This document shows, piece after piece, positions 1 to 6,957 of a stretch of 12,018 nt of DNA; within the stretch, counting starts at the first letter, position 1, and each line of letters starts with the position of its first letter. The stretch spans positions 1-12,018 of the forward strand of contig JALGTV010000022.1 in NCBI GenBank assembly GCA_029821215.1, written 5' to 3'. The notes below the pieces were generated by a model, which saw only the letters and a list, made by a program, of their open reading frames with translations, searched no databases and had not been told where the DNA came from. Made by a program: the position numbers and the translations under genes. This stretch comes from Candidatus Zipacnadia bacterium (lineage in GTDB: Bacteria; Armatimonadota; Zipacnadia; Zipacnadales; Zipacnadaceae).

Positions 1-62
1 CGCACCCCCACCTGGTCAATGGTAATGCCCCGCTGGTCAGCCTCAGAGGCTACATCACGCAT
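1..62 (-). CDS. Unidentified protein, N-terminus only (runs off left edge)
   Basis: Reading the minus strand, an ATG at 62-60 opens a frame that stays open for 20 codons to the window edge. The peptide begins MRDVASEADQRG and continues ITIDQVGV, which looks like an ordinary soluble protein start. In the same frame there are three stops just upstream (78-80, 72-74, 66-68), so translation cannot begin earlier. A GAGGG-like element sits about 12 bases upstream, rather far for a good ribosome site. It starts only 15 bases after the stop of the broken gene at 78-441, so the two were probably one transcription unit. I do not recognise the family, and 20 residues are too few to assign a function. 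Confidence 0.4.
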   Translation of the reverse strand, partial: MRDVASEADQRGITIDQVGV

Positions 63-77
63 TAGTCAGAGCTACCC

Positions 78-441
78 TCACTTTCTGCGGTAGTAAATGG
101 CTACTTTACCCAGGCCGCAGGTAAGATCTTTCGCGTCCTGTTCGGTAAACCCTTTGTTGCTAATGGTGACAAAGATATACTGGGAGCCGATGTTTGACAG
201 TTCTGGCGCTACGCTAACTGCTGCCAGGCCGAGTTTTATGCTACCGGGGCATTATTCAAACAGTAGGGAGCAGACAACCTGTTGGGTTTCCAGAGCGCCC
301 ATAGTTTGCTGGGCAACTTCTAACTTCTTAATTTTTCCTTGTCAAGGGTGTATAATCCTTCTGCTGTTGCTGAGGCTACCCCATTTCGTTGGCCGCGTTC
401 GCATCTGCTGCTCCGGTGACAGGGCCAAAAAGCTCCGGGCA
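78..441 (-). pseudogene. Broken gene of unknown family (two frameshifts plus in-frame stop)
   Basis: The minus strand holds protein-like peptides in three consecutive frames. One contains ELFGPVTGAADANAANEMG and ends at a TAG (376-378). The next contains VASATAEGLYTLDKEK. The third begins KKLEVAQQTMGALETQQVV, has an in-frame TAA at 252-254, then reads LGLAAVSVAPELSNIGSQY and ends GLGKVAIYYRRK with TGA at 78-80. Each frame change falls at a homopolymer: the C run at 379-382 and the T run at 332-336 (plus-strand view). Adding one base to each would join the three pieces. Reconstructed, about 120 codons remain; the upstream end is uncertain. I cannot name the family and see no catalytic motif. 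It is divergent from the hydrogenase operon. A recent pseudogene is the simplest reading; homopolymer sequencing error could explain the shifts but not easily the TAA. Confidence 0.55.
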
Positions 442-468
442 GGGGGGTTGCAATTTGCGGCTGAATGT

Positions 469-495
469 GTTATACTTAAAATAGTTAATTGGCAA
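469..495 (-). promoter_or_regulatory. Candidate sigma-A-type promoter for the minus-strand broken gene
   Basis: On the minus strand TTGCCA (495-490) matches the -35 consensus at five of six positions and TATAAC (474-469) matches the -10 at five of six. They are separated by 15 bases, shorter than the usual 16-18. The position, just upstream of the recognisable peptide of the broken gene, is right. The short spacer keeps this tentative. Confidence 0.3.
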
Positions 496-572
496 ACACT
501 GTGCAGGGTAACGAAGATATGGGCACAGTAGCCAAGTATGGGTGACTCTCAGCCACAAGCTTTATCCCCCGT

Positions 573-622
573 AAAGTAGGCAAGAGCTTTTCAAAAAAAT
601 TTTGCCTGCTTTGAAAAAACTC
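573..622 (+). promoter_or_regulatory. Leader with two competing hairpins upstream of the hydrogenase operon
   Basis: This lies in the 150-base gene-free stretch before the operon. Stem A pairs AAAGTAGGCAAGA (573-585) with TTTTGCCTGCTTT (600-612): 13 pairs of which two are G-U, closing a 14-base loop. Stem B pairs GAGCTTTTCAAA (584-595) with TTTGAAAAAACTC (610-622), with an unbroken 8-base core and one bulge. Both use bases 584-585 and 610-612, and A occludes B, so only one can form at a time. Neither is followed by a U-run, so this is not an ordinary intrinsic terminator. It could be an RNA switch or an operator. No convincing -35/-10 pair for the operon was found between 560 and 709. Confidence 0.4.
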
Positions 623-712
623 CACCAGCAGGAAGGAATTTGGTTGACGCCGGGGGATATTAGTGTGAAGATTTCGTCACCTTTGCCCCATGAGGCCTAA
701 GGATAGATAGTG

Positions 713-2545
713 ATGAGTAAGTTAGTTCCGGAAGTATGCCCATTTTGTGGAGCCGGCTGCGGCATATACTTGCAGCACCAGAGCCAAGATATGATAACGT
801 TGCTTCCCAGCCGCGCCGATCCGATATCTGAGGGCCGGTTGTGTATCCGGGGCTGGCACTTAGCAGCTTTGGTGCGAAACTCACAACGACTGTGTTCTCC
901 GCTCATAAACGGAACCGCAGTTCCCTGGGCCGAGGCCGTAGCGGCCGCCACCGACAGTCTCAGAGAACTGCCAGCCAACCGGGTGGCGATATTGGCGGCC
1001 GGCCACCTGACCAACGAGGAGGCTTTTGCTGCCAGTTACTTGGGCCGACAGGTACTGGGCACTGGCCATCTGGATAACTTCGGGCGTATGGTAGATGGAC
1101 CGACTATCTGCGGCCTACAGTACAGCCTACAACAGCCGTACACCCGCCCACCTCTTAATGATTTGATTAACTGCGATCTGATTGTATGCCTTAATTCCAA
1201 TCTGCGGGAGCTGAACCCTCAGGCCGGTGCCTGGGTTAAGAAGGCCCAGAAGGCGGGAAGCAAGCTGATTGTAATTGACGAGGCCGACGACGGCCTGGGT
1301 GCTGATGCCGATGTCTATATCCAGCATGCAGTGCGGGCCAGGGCCAGCGTATTGGAGCAGCTTTCCCGCATTCTGGCGGGAGAACCGGAGCTTTCGTTAG
1401 AATTAGCTCACCTTGGCCCCGCGAGCATCACTGAGGCTCTATACCAGGCTGCCGATATGATTAACTCGGCAGCTCGCGTAGCTATCGTGCTTTCGGCGCG
1501 AGCTTGTTCTATCCCGCAACCGGCTATGATAGCCGGCAAGATAGCTCAACAGATTAACACCACCGCCCCGGGGTCTGCCCAGGTCATAGCCATAGGCGGC
1601 ACGCCTAATTGCATTGGCTTGATACATATGGGCTTGGCCCCCCGTGACGGAAACGACCAGTCACCACCGGGCTTGGCTGTCGGTGAGATATTAGCTCACG
1701 ATCAGCAGGATATAGATGGATTGATTGTGATTGGCGAAGAACTCAGTGCTTGGCTGGGTGAGGCCGGGCTGAAAGCCCTGGCAAGGCGGTTGCAGTGTCT
1801 GATAGTGCTGGACAGTTTACACACGCCCACTACCGAGATTGCCGATATTGCCTTCCCTATGGCCGGTTTTGGTGAGAAAGAAGGCAGTTTTACCAGCTTA
1901 GATGGGACACTTCGCTGGTCGGGGCAGGTGGTCGAGCCGGTAGCCGAATGCCGTTATCTACCGCAGATATTCGCGGAGATAGCCGGTGAACTGGGCCACC
2001 AGGATTTCCCAGTGGAAATTGATACCATCTGGGAGCAAATCAATCAGCAAATCCCCGGCTATGGGGATATTGAACTCGCTGACTTACGGGCTAATCGCCC
2101 CGTGAGATTGGACGAGACAACTCTGACCCAACGCACCGGTCCAATGGATCAGGATATTGAGCTGCCCAGCATAGAGACAACTGCGGAAAGGCCATATACA
2201 CTGCGCAGCCGTTATGACGCCAACTGGTGGATATATGACGGTCGGGTGCCAGCCATTCCCGCCTTGTACCGCGAGGTAAGAGATCTGGAAGCTGGCTATG
2301 CCTTGATGAACCCGGAAGATATGGAAAAGGAGCGAGTCCGCCCGGGGCGATCGGCTGTCTTGCAGACCGCGACCGGTGGCGCCCGACTGCTGATTTACCC
2401 GCTGGCGGGCATACCCGAGGGGATCATTATACTACCCGCCCATCAGTTGAAGTTTCTCCAGCGGCTGCTCGGATTTGGCGAGTATGATAAAGAATGCAGC
2501 GCTATATATCGTGCCCCGGTAGCGGCAGCGGTGAAAAGAGGATAG
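713..2545 (+). CDS. Molybdopterin-oxidoreductase (FdhF/NuoG-like) subunit lacking the formate dehydrogenase active-site residues
   Basis: The N-terminus carries a [4Fe-4S] motif typical of formate dehydrogenase alpha subunits and NuoG: CPFCGAGC (Cys9, 12, 16) with Cys44 in GRLCIRGW. A molybdopterin-oxidoreductase fold follows to about residue 430. A diverged C-terminal region, with YDGRVPAIPALYREV and a PGRSAVLQ stretch, resembles the end of NuoG more than the bis-MGD-binding domain of FdhF. At 610 residues it is shorter than FdhF (about 715). Where FdhF has Arg-Val-Sec-His-Gly-Pro, this protein has RMVDGP: Val127-Asp128 (codons 1091-1096) replace the molybdenum-ligating Sec/Cys and the catalytic His. 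The cluster-to-cofactor Lys of FDHs is Arg46. I therefore infer an electron-transfer or scaffold subunit, not a formate dehydrogenase. AAGGA at 699-703 serves ATG 713 (spacing 9) or GTG 710 (spacing 6). First gene of the operon; 3 bases before the next. Confidence 0.85.
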   Translation: MSKLVPEVCPFCGAGCGIYLQHQSQDMITLLPSRADPISEGRLCIRGWHLAALVRNSQRLCSPLINGTAVPWAEAVAAATDSLRELPANRVAILAAGHLTNEEAFAASYLGRQVLGTGHLDNFGRMVDGPTICGLQYSLQQPYTRPPLNDLINCDLIVCLNSNLRELNPQAGAWVKKAQKAGSKLIVIDEADDGLGADADVYIQHAVRARASVLEQLSRILAGEPELSLELAHLGPASITEALYQAADMINSAARVAIVLSARACSIPQPAMIAGKIAQQINTTAPGSAQVIAIGGTPNCIGLIHMGLAPRDGNDQSPPGLAVGEILAHDQQDIDGLIVIGEELSAWLGEAGLKALARRLQCLIVLDSLHTPTTEIADIAFPMAGFGEKEGSFTSLDGTLRWSGQVVEPVAECRYLPQIFAEIAGELGHQDFPVEIDTIWEQINQQIPGYGDIELADLRANRPVRLDETTLTQRTGPMDQDIELPSIETTAERPYTLRSRYDANWWIYDGRVPAIPALYREVRDLEAGYALMNPEDMEKERVRPGRSAVLQTATGGARLLIYPLAGIPEGIIILPAHQLKFLQRLLGFGEYDKECSAIYRAPVAAAVKRG

Positions 2546-2548
2546 GCA

Positions 2549-3625
2549 ATGGCTGATATTCGGCAGTACATATTGCCCAAAGAGAAGCTACAGCAGGCAA
2601 TTCAACGGCTTTTTCAGCTTCCCGACGAGGTTGTTGCTCCCACTACTGCGCCCAGAGGTGATATTTACTTTCAGCCGGTGAACAGTGGGGCCGAGGTGGA
2701 GTTAGATTTTGGCAATTCTCTGGTTTCCCCGGTGCAATGCATAGTGCCCAGCGAAGAAGTCATTTTTGAGTACCACCAACGCGAGCAGGGCCCACCCGAG
2801 ATTGTGGCACCACCCCCCCCGGCGCCTCAGATTATTCTGGGCATTCGTCCCTGTGATGTGGCCGCAATTCAAAATCTGGATAATTTCTTTATAGAGCGGG
2901 AGCCGGCTGACGGCCTCTATGAGGCTCGCCGCCAGCAGACAACGCTGATTGCCCTGGCCTGCCCTGAGCCAGTAGCTGACACCTGTTTTTGTACCTGCTG
3001 TGAAGGAGGCGGGCTATACGCCCGAGAAGGCTTTGACGTGCAGTTAAGCCTGGTGGAGGGCCAGTATCTGGTCGAGGTTGCCACCGAAAAGGGACAGCGA
3101 ATTTGCCAACTGTGGGATGACCTGCTATCGCCGGCTACTCAGGAGATAGTAGAGGCGCGTGATGCTCAGGAGAAGAAGGCCATTTATGCTCGAACCGGAC
3201 CGGACGCCAATCTGGCGGCCGCCATCCGCCGCATCACCGCCGATGCAGTTAACCCTGAAATCTGGGAGGCAGTGGGGCACGACTGTTATAGCTGCGGCGG
3301 TTGCTCGTATCTGTGCCCAGTTTGCACCTGCTATGACGTAGTAGATATCAACTACGACGAGGATCATGGCGTCCGCGTCAGGCGGACTGATTCCTGCCGA
3401 CTGGGTGGCTTTACCCGAGAGGCCAGTGGCCATATCCCGCGGAATACCGCCGCCTCTCGGGCTCGCTGGTATGCTTATCATAAGCTTAGTCACGATTACT
3501 ATAAGCAGCAGGCCCGGTATGGCTGTGTGGGCTGCGGGCGCTGTATTATCACTTGCCTGGGCGATATAGGCATGCCCACCGTTTGTAAGCTGGTACGCCA
3601 GTCCGAAGCAGAAAAGGTCAGTTGA
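2549..3625 (+). CDS. HydB/AsrA-like iron-sulfur electron-transfer subunit (4Fe-4S dicluster)
   Basis: This is a 358-residue protein of the sulfhydrogenase beta (HydB)/anaerobic sulfite reductase A family, which passes electrons between an NAD(P)-flavoprotein partner and a redox core. Visible family marks are IRPCDVAA (99-106), a cysteine-rich CPEPVADTCFCTCC segment (138-151), a first ferredoxin-type set CYSCGGCSYLCPVC (246-259), an RRTDSC signature (283) and a second set CVGCGRCIITC (326-336). It is cytoplasmic with no membrane segment. AGAGGA at 2537-2542 is a good ribosome site six bases before ATG 2549. The gene ends at TGA 3623-3625, just before the next gene, which encodes its usual partner. 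The pairing HydB-HydG normally belongs to soluble hydrogenases, so its place in a membrane-bound group 4 locus is unusual. It probably takes the place of HycB, which is absent from the window. Confidence 0.85.
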   Translation: MADIRQYILPKEKLQQAIQRLFQLPDEVVAPTTAPRGDIYFQPVNSGAEVELDFGNSLVSPVQCIVPSEEVIFEYHQREQGPPEIVAPPPPAPQIILGIRPCDVAAIQNLDNFFIEREPADGLYEARRQQTTLIALACPEPVADTCFCTCCEGGGLYAREGFDVQLSLVEGQYLVEVATEKGQRICQLWDDLLSPATQEIVEARDAQEKKAIYARTGPDANLAAAIRRITADAVNPEIWEAVGHDCYSCGGCSYLCPVCTCYDVVDINYDEDHGVRVRRTDSCRLGGFTREASGHIPRNTAASRARWYAYHKLSHDYYKQQARYGCVGCGRCIITCLGDIGMPTVCKLVRQSEAEKVS

Positions 3626-3634
3626 TGACACTAC

Positions 3635-3640
3635 AAGGAG
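3635..3640 (+). promoter_or_regulatory. Ribosome binding site fixing the start of the HydG-like gene
   Basis: AAGGAG lies five bases before ATG 3646. The frame is open further upstream (TTG 3622, ATG 3625), but those starts overlap the stop of the preceding gene and lack such a site, so 3646 is preferred. Confidence 0.7.
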
Positions 3641-3645
3641 CCAAA

Positions 3646-4476
3646 ATGCAGCGAGAGGACTATATTCCCCGACCGGTCGTCATTGATAATATTCGGCCCG
3701 AGACGCTAACAGAGAAAAGCTTCACCCTACGGTTTACCGATGACGAACCGTTCACCTTTCGTCCCGGCCAGTTTGTCGAAGTCTCGGTCTTAGGAGCCGG
3801 TGAGGCCCCCTTCTGTATCGCCTCTTCGCCGGCTCAAACTGATGCCATAGAAATAACCGTGAGGAAGTATGCAGAGGGAATGGTCGGCTCGGCGCTCCAC
3901 GAACGCCAGGTGGGAGACTATGTGGGCGTGCGCGGACCACTGGGTAATCCCTTCCCGCTGGAGGAGTTTGAGGGGCGGGATATTCTTATCGTCGCCGGTG
4001 GTATCGGGCTGCCTGCCGTGCGCGCCTGTATACTGTATATCCTCGATCACCGTGATAACTACCGTAATGTAACTTTGCTGTACGGAGCCCGCACACCGGC
4101 GGATCGGGTCTACGAAGATGATTTAGGGATATGGGAAGGGTCACCAGATATAGTGTGCCAGCAGACGGTTGATATAGCTGATGAAGCCGGGACGTGGGAT
4201 GGTCACGTGGGCCTCATCACCACTTTATTCGAGCCGCTGCAGATCGACGGGCCGCAAACCACCGCTATAATTGTGGGGCCGGCCGTGATGTATCCCTTTG
4301 TCGTGGCCGAGTGTCAAAATAAGGGAATTACGGACGAGAATATGTACTTTTCACTGGAGCGACATATGAAATGCGGGGTGGGCAAATGCGGACACTGTAC
4401 CATCGGCAACAAGTACGTGTGCCTGGATGGACCGGTCTTCACTTACGCACAGATGCGACAGATGCACGATGAGTAG
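3646..4476 (+). CDS. HydG/AsrB-like FAD- and NAD(P)-binding oxidoreductase subunit with [2Fe-2S] cluster
   Basis: This 276-residue protein belongs to the ferredoxin-NADP reductase superfamily, in the branch that holds sulfhydrogenase gamma (HydG), AsrB and PyrK. It moves electrons between NAD(P)H, FAD and an iron-sulfur partner. The FAD-binding barrel is residues 10-105, with FRPGQFVEVS and the flavin motif APFCIASSP (54-62). The nucleotide domain starts near 110 with ILIVAGGIGLPAVR. The C-terminal [2Fe-2S] ligands are Cys243, 248, 251 and 259 in MKCGVGKCGHC...C, as in PyrK-type proteins. It is cytoplasmic. NAD versus NADP preference cannot be judged from sequence. The start is set by AAGGAG at 3635-3640. 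With the preceding gene it forms a complete NAD(P)H-oxidising module, here coupled to a membrane hydrogenase. Confidence 0.87.
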   Translation: MQREDYIPRPVVIDNIRPETLTEKSFTLRFTDDEPFTFRPGQFVEVSVLGAGEAPFCIASSPAQTDAIEITVRKYAEGMVGSALHERQVGDYVGVRGPLGNPFPLEEFEGRDILIVAGGIGLPAVRACILYILDHRDNYRNVTLLYGARTPADRVYEDDLGIWEGSPDIVCQQTVDIADEAGTWDGHVGLITTLFEPLQIDGPQTTAIIVGPAVMYPFVVAECQNKGITDENMYFSLERHMKCGVGKCGHCTIGNKYVCLDGPVFTYAQMRQMHDE

Positions 4477-4485
4477 GGGCGGGAC

Positions 4486-4521
4486 GGTCAGACAAGGTCA
4501 AGGAACTGCTTGAGAAGGTCA
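4486..4521 (+). repeat. Three GGTCA boxes in helical phase (spacer 1)
   Basis: The 79-base spacer before the protease gene contains GGTCA at 4486, 4496 and 4517, offsets of 0, 10 and 31 bases, that is about one and three helical turns. A similar arrangement occurs in the spacer at 9591-9671. Function unknown; a protein-binding array is one possibility. Confidence 0.35.
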
Positions 4522-4555
4522 ACTATCCTGCTGGCCCAATAGTACGGTAGGAACG

Positions 4556-5014
4556 ATGAACCAACTGAAACAGTATTTAAGTGAGCATTTGCTAATAGTC
4601 GGTGTCGGTAACCCGCTGCGGGGCGATGACGCAGCCGGGCTGGTACTGGGCGAGAAACTGGCTGCTAAACTGCACCTACCTTATCTGTGCTGTGAGGAAG
4701 TTCCTGAGAATTATATAACCGAGATGATAGATAGCGAGGCAGATAGTATCCTAATAGTGGATGCGGTTGATTTCGGGGCTGCCCCCGGGCACATTAATCT
4801 GGTCTCGCCCCAGCAACTGTCCAGCGAGAATATCTCCACCCATAACTGCTCAGTAAGTTTGCTGGCCACGGTGCTGGAAAAAGCAGCGGGCAAGCGCATG
4901 ATGGTACTGGGCATCCAGCCGAATAGTGTCGGGTGGGGCCATCAGCTCAGTCAAGTCATTGCTGAGGCCATTGATGATTTTGTGACTGGTTTGCCCGGTA
5001 GCAGTCCCGATTGA
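4556..5014 (+). CDS. hycI: [NiFe]-hydrogenase maturation protease, HycI type
   Basis: This 152-residue enzyme of the HyaD/HybD/HycI (M52) family cleaves the C-terminal tail from the hydrogenase large subunit once nickel is in place. The sequence opens with the family motif LIVGVGNPLRGDDAAG. By comparison with HybD and HycI, the nickel-sensing ligands should be Asp25, Asp69 (in ILIVDA) and His96 (in STHNCS). LGIQPNSVGWG near 118-128 is like HycI. Length matches HycI (about 156). Its substrate is very likely the large subunit encoded at 7929-9590, which keeps a 24-residue tail after its last cysteine motif. It sits between the NAD(P)H module and the membrane genes, so it should be co-expressed with its substrate. 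The ribosome site is weak (TAGGA, 4548-4552, three bases from ATG). Confidence 0.92.
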   Translation: MNQLKQYLSEHLLIVGVGNPLRGDDAAGLVLGEKLAAKLHLPYLCCEEVPENYITEMIDSEADSILIVDAVDFGAAPGHINLVSPQQLSSENISTHNCSVSLLATVLEKAAGKRMMVLGIQPNSVGWGHQLSQVIAEAIDDFVTGLPGSSPD

Positions 5015-5036
5015 TAGCTATCCCTGGAGATGTGAA

Positions 5037-6929
5037 GTGATAATGAGTGGCCTTGACGTGATAACTGCTGCTTTAATATTTCTGGTCGTGGGTGCGGTGA
5101 TTACCGCACTAATCGCCAGATATCGGACGGTCTGCGGTTACGTAGCCTCTGTAATCGTCCTCATCGTCTCTATCTGGATAGCTATGGTAGCCTGGCAAGC
5201 CCTCACCCGGGGGCCGATACATAGCGTTTATGTGATCCCTTTCCTTAACATTTTCTTGCCCTTCACTGTTGATGGGCTGGGTGCCATATTTTTGTTGATA
5301 ACTTCCTTAGTCGCGACCTGTGCCACGCTGTTCTCGGTCCAATATATGTCGCGATACCCACGTTATAACCTGGCCTCTTACTATCCTTTATTACTGTTGT
5401 TTTTTGCCTGTGTCATTGGTGAAGTGTCTACCCATAATATGTTGCTGTTTCTGGTCTTTTGGGAGGTTATGGCCCTGACCTCGTGGGGGCTAATTATCTT
5501 CGAAAAACACGACCCCGAGGTCCGCCGCGCCGGCTGGATATACTTCGTTGCGATTCACGCTGCTACCGCGTGCATATTGGTAGCTATTATCATATTATAT
5601 CTACAGACCCCTACTAAGTCGTTTGAGTTAAGTCAGATGCGGCAGGTAATGGCTAACTGGCTGGTGGTCAGTCCCGGCCTAGCCCATATAACATTGGGAT
5701 TATTGGCTTTGGGCTTTGCTACTAAAGCTGGCATTCTACCCTTCGGTTTTTGGCTGCCCCATGCTCACCCCGCCGCGCCTAGTCCTTTTTCGGCCGTACT
5801 ATCTGGCTTAATGGTCAAAATGGGAGTGCATGGGCTGTTAGTAACCTTTGTTATGTTGCTGCCCTTATCGAGCGCTTCCACTGTGGGGGGGATAGTGATT
5901 GCATTGCTGGGCACCATCTCAATCTTTGTCGCCACTTTGACCGCTTTACAGCAACGGGATTCCAAGCGGTTGCTGGCCTTCCATACGATTGGGCAAATGG
6001 GTTACATCTGGCTAGGCCTGGGCACAGGCTTGGCGCTACTGCGGATTAGCCCTGCATTGGCAACCGTAGCCTTGATAGCTGGCTTGTTCCACATGATAAA
6101 TCACGCCGCCTTTAAGTCGCTGTTATTCCTCAATGCGGGCGCAGCCTTGTACCGAACTGGTACACGAGATATGGACAAAGCCGGCGGATTGATACGGATA
6201 ATGCCGGTTACGGCCATAACTGCCATAATTGCTTCGTTATCCATTGCCGGAATTCCCGGCTTCAACGGCTTTGCCAGTAAGTGGCTCATCTTCGCCAGCT
6301 CAATAATGGCAGGCATCAAACTACCGTTGTTTGTCTTCCTGGCCATCATTGCTATCTTTATCTCGGCAGTGACCCTGGCCTCTTTTATGAAGTTCCTGGG
6401 TATGTTGTTCCTGGGCAAGCTCCACGTGGGGCCGGAGGTGGAGCACCGGGAGGTGCCCCTCACCATGACCGTCTCCCAAGTGTTAACAGCTATACCTTGT
6501 GTTCTCTTTGGGGTTCTGCCGATATTGGTGATGAAGTACTTATATACCGCAGTCAGCAGCACGTTGCCGGCTGGCTTCTCTCCTACATTTGCATCGCTGT
6601 TTGGTCGCTCCCTACTTAATGCCACTGTGAGTCTGCCTGGCAGCAGTACGCCGACCGGTATATGGGGGCCACTGGTTATCCTCATAGCTTTCGCCGGTTG
6701 CTTGGCCCTGGCCTATCTTATCTCGCGGATGGGAGGAGCCAAGACCCGCGAGGTGCCGATGTGGTTATGCGGAGAGGAGCATTCCTTTGAGGAAGTAAGG
6801 TATCCAGTACACAGTTTTCTGTTGCCCTTCAATCGCTTCTTTGCCAGTTTATATCCGGCTCATTTTGACACCGACGTTAGCTCATCTGGTCATTCAGATG
6901 AAACTGTAAACACCAAGGTTCGCCAGTAA
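5037..6929 (+). CDS. hycC: Proton-translocating membrane subunit, HycC/HyfB (NuoL/Mrp antiporter-like)
   Basis: This 630-residue polytopic membrane protein is of the antiporter-like family shared by NuoL/M/N, HycC and HyfB, and is thought to move protons (or sodium) as electrons flow through the hydrogenase. Key conserved residues are present: Glu143 in FLVFWEVMALTSW, Lys230 in GFATKAGILPFGFWLPHAHP, Lys261 in the following segment, a central FHMINHAAFKSLLFLNAG block (His352, His356, Lys360) and Lys415 in GFASKWLIF. The last 60 residues, after REVPMWLCGEE, are soluble. Length is near E. coli HycC (about 608). I take the GTG at 5037, because GGAG at 5026-5029 is seven bases away; ATG 5043 is the alternative. 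It is the only antiporter-like subunit in the window, so the complex resembles compact FHL-1 more than FHL-2. Confidence 0.94.
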   Translation: MIMSGLDVITAALIFLVVGAVITALIARYRTVCGYVASVIVLIVSIWIAMVAWQALTRGPIHSVYVIPFLNIFLPFTVDGLGAIFLLITSLVATCATLFSVQYMSRYPRYNLASYYPLLLLFFACVIGEVSTHNMLLFLVFWEVMALTSWGLIIFEKHDPEVRRAGWIYFVAIHAATACILVAIIILYLQTPTKSFELSQMRQVMANWLVVSPGLAHITLGLLALGFATKAGILPFGFWLPHAHPAAPSPFSAVLSGLMVKMGVHGLLVTFVMLLPLSSASTVGGIVIALLGTISIFVATLTALQQRDSKRLLAFHTIGQMGYIWLGLGTGLALLRISPALATVALIAGLFHMINHAAFKSLLFLNAGAALYRTGTRDMDKAGGLIRIMPVTAITAIIASLSIAGIPGFNGFASKWLIFASSIMAGIKLPLFVFLAIIAIFISAVTLASFMKFLGMLFLGKLHVGPEVEHREVPLTMTVSQVLTAIPCVLFGVLPILVMKYLYTAVSSTLPAGFSPTFASLFGRSLLNATVSLPGSSTPTGIWGPLVILIAFAGCLALAYLISRMGGAKTREVPMWLCGEEHSFEEVRYPVHSFLLPFNRFFASLYPAHFDTDVSSSGHSDETVNTKVRQ

Positions 6930-6957
6930 TCTCTTCTATTAAGCGAGGCTTAGAGTA

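Noticed and set aside
97..531. A 144-codon open frame on the plus strand in the left part of the window
   Set aside because: Its translation is low-complexity in character (runs of Leu, many Cys) and it has no ribosome site, while the opposite strand gives clear protein-like peptides. It is a shadow of the broken minus-strand gene.
1085..1102. Selenocysteine (TGA recoding) in the formate-dehydrogenase-like gene
   Set aside because: The codon at the Sec position is GTA (Val). The frame has no internal TGA, so no Sec is encoded.
3125..3631. A 168-codon minus-strand open frame opposite the HydB-like gene
   Set aside because: It is fully antisense to a gene with unmistakable iron-sulfur motifs and has no motif of its own.
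4477..4555. Possible small peptide in the spacer, reading DKVKELLEKVNYPAGPIVR
   Set aside because: The peptide looks helical, but the frame has no start codon after the preceding TGA and no ribosome site. It may be a chance frame or a remnant.
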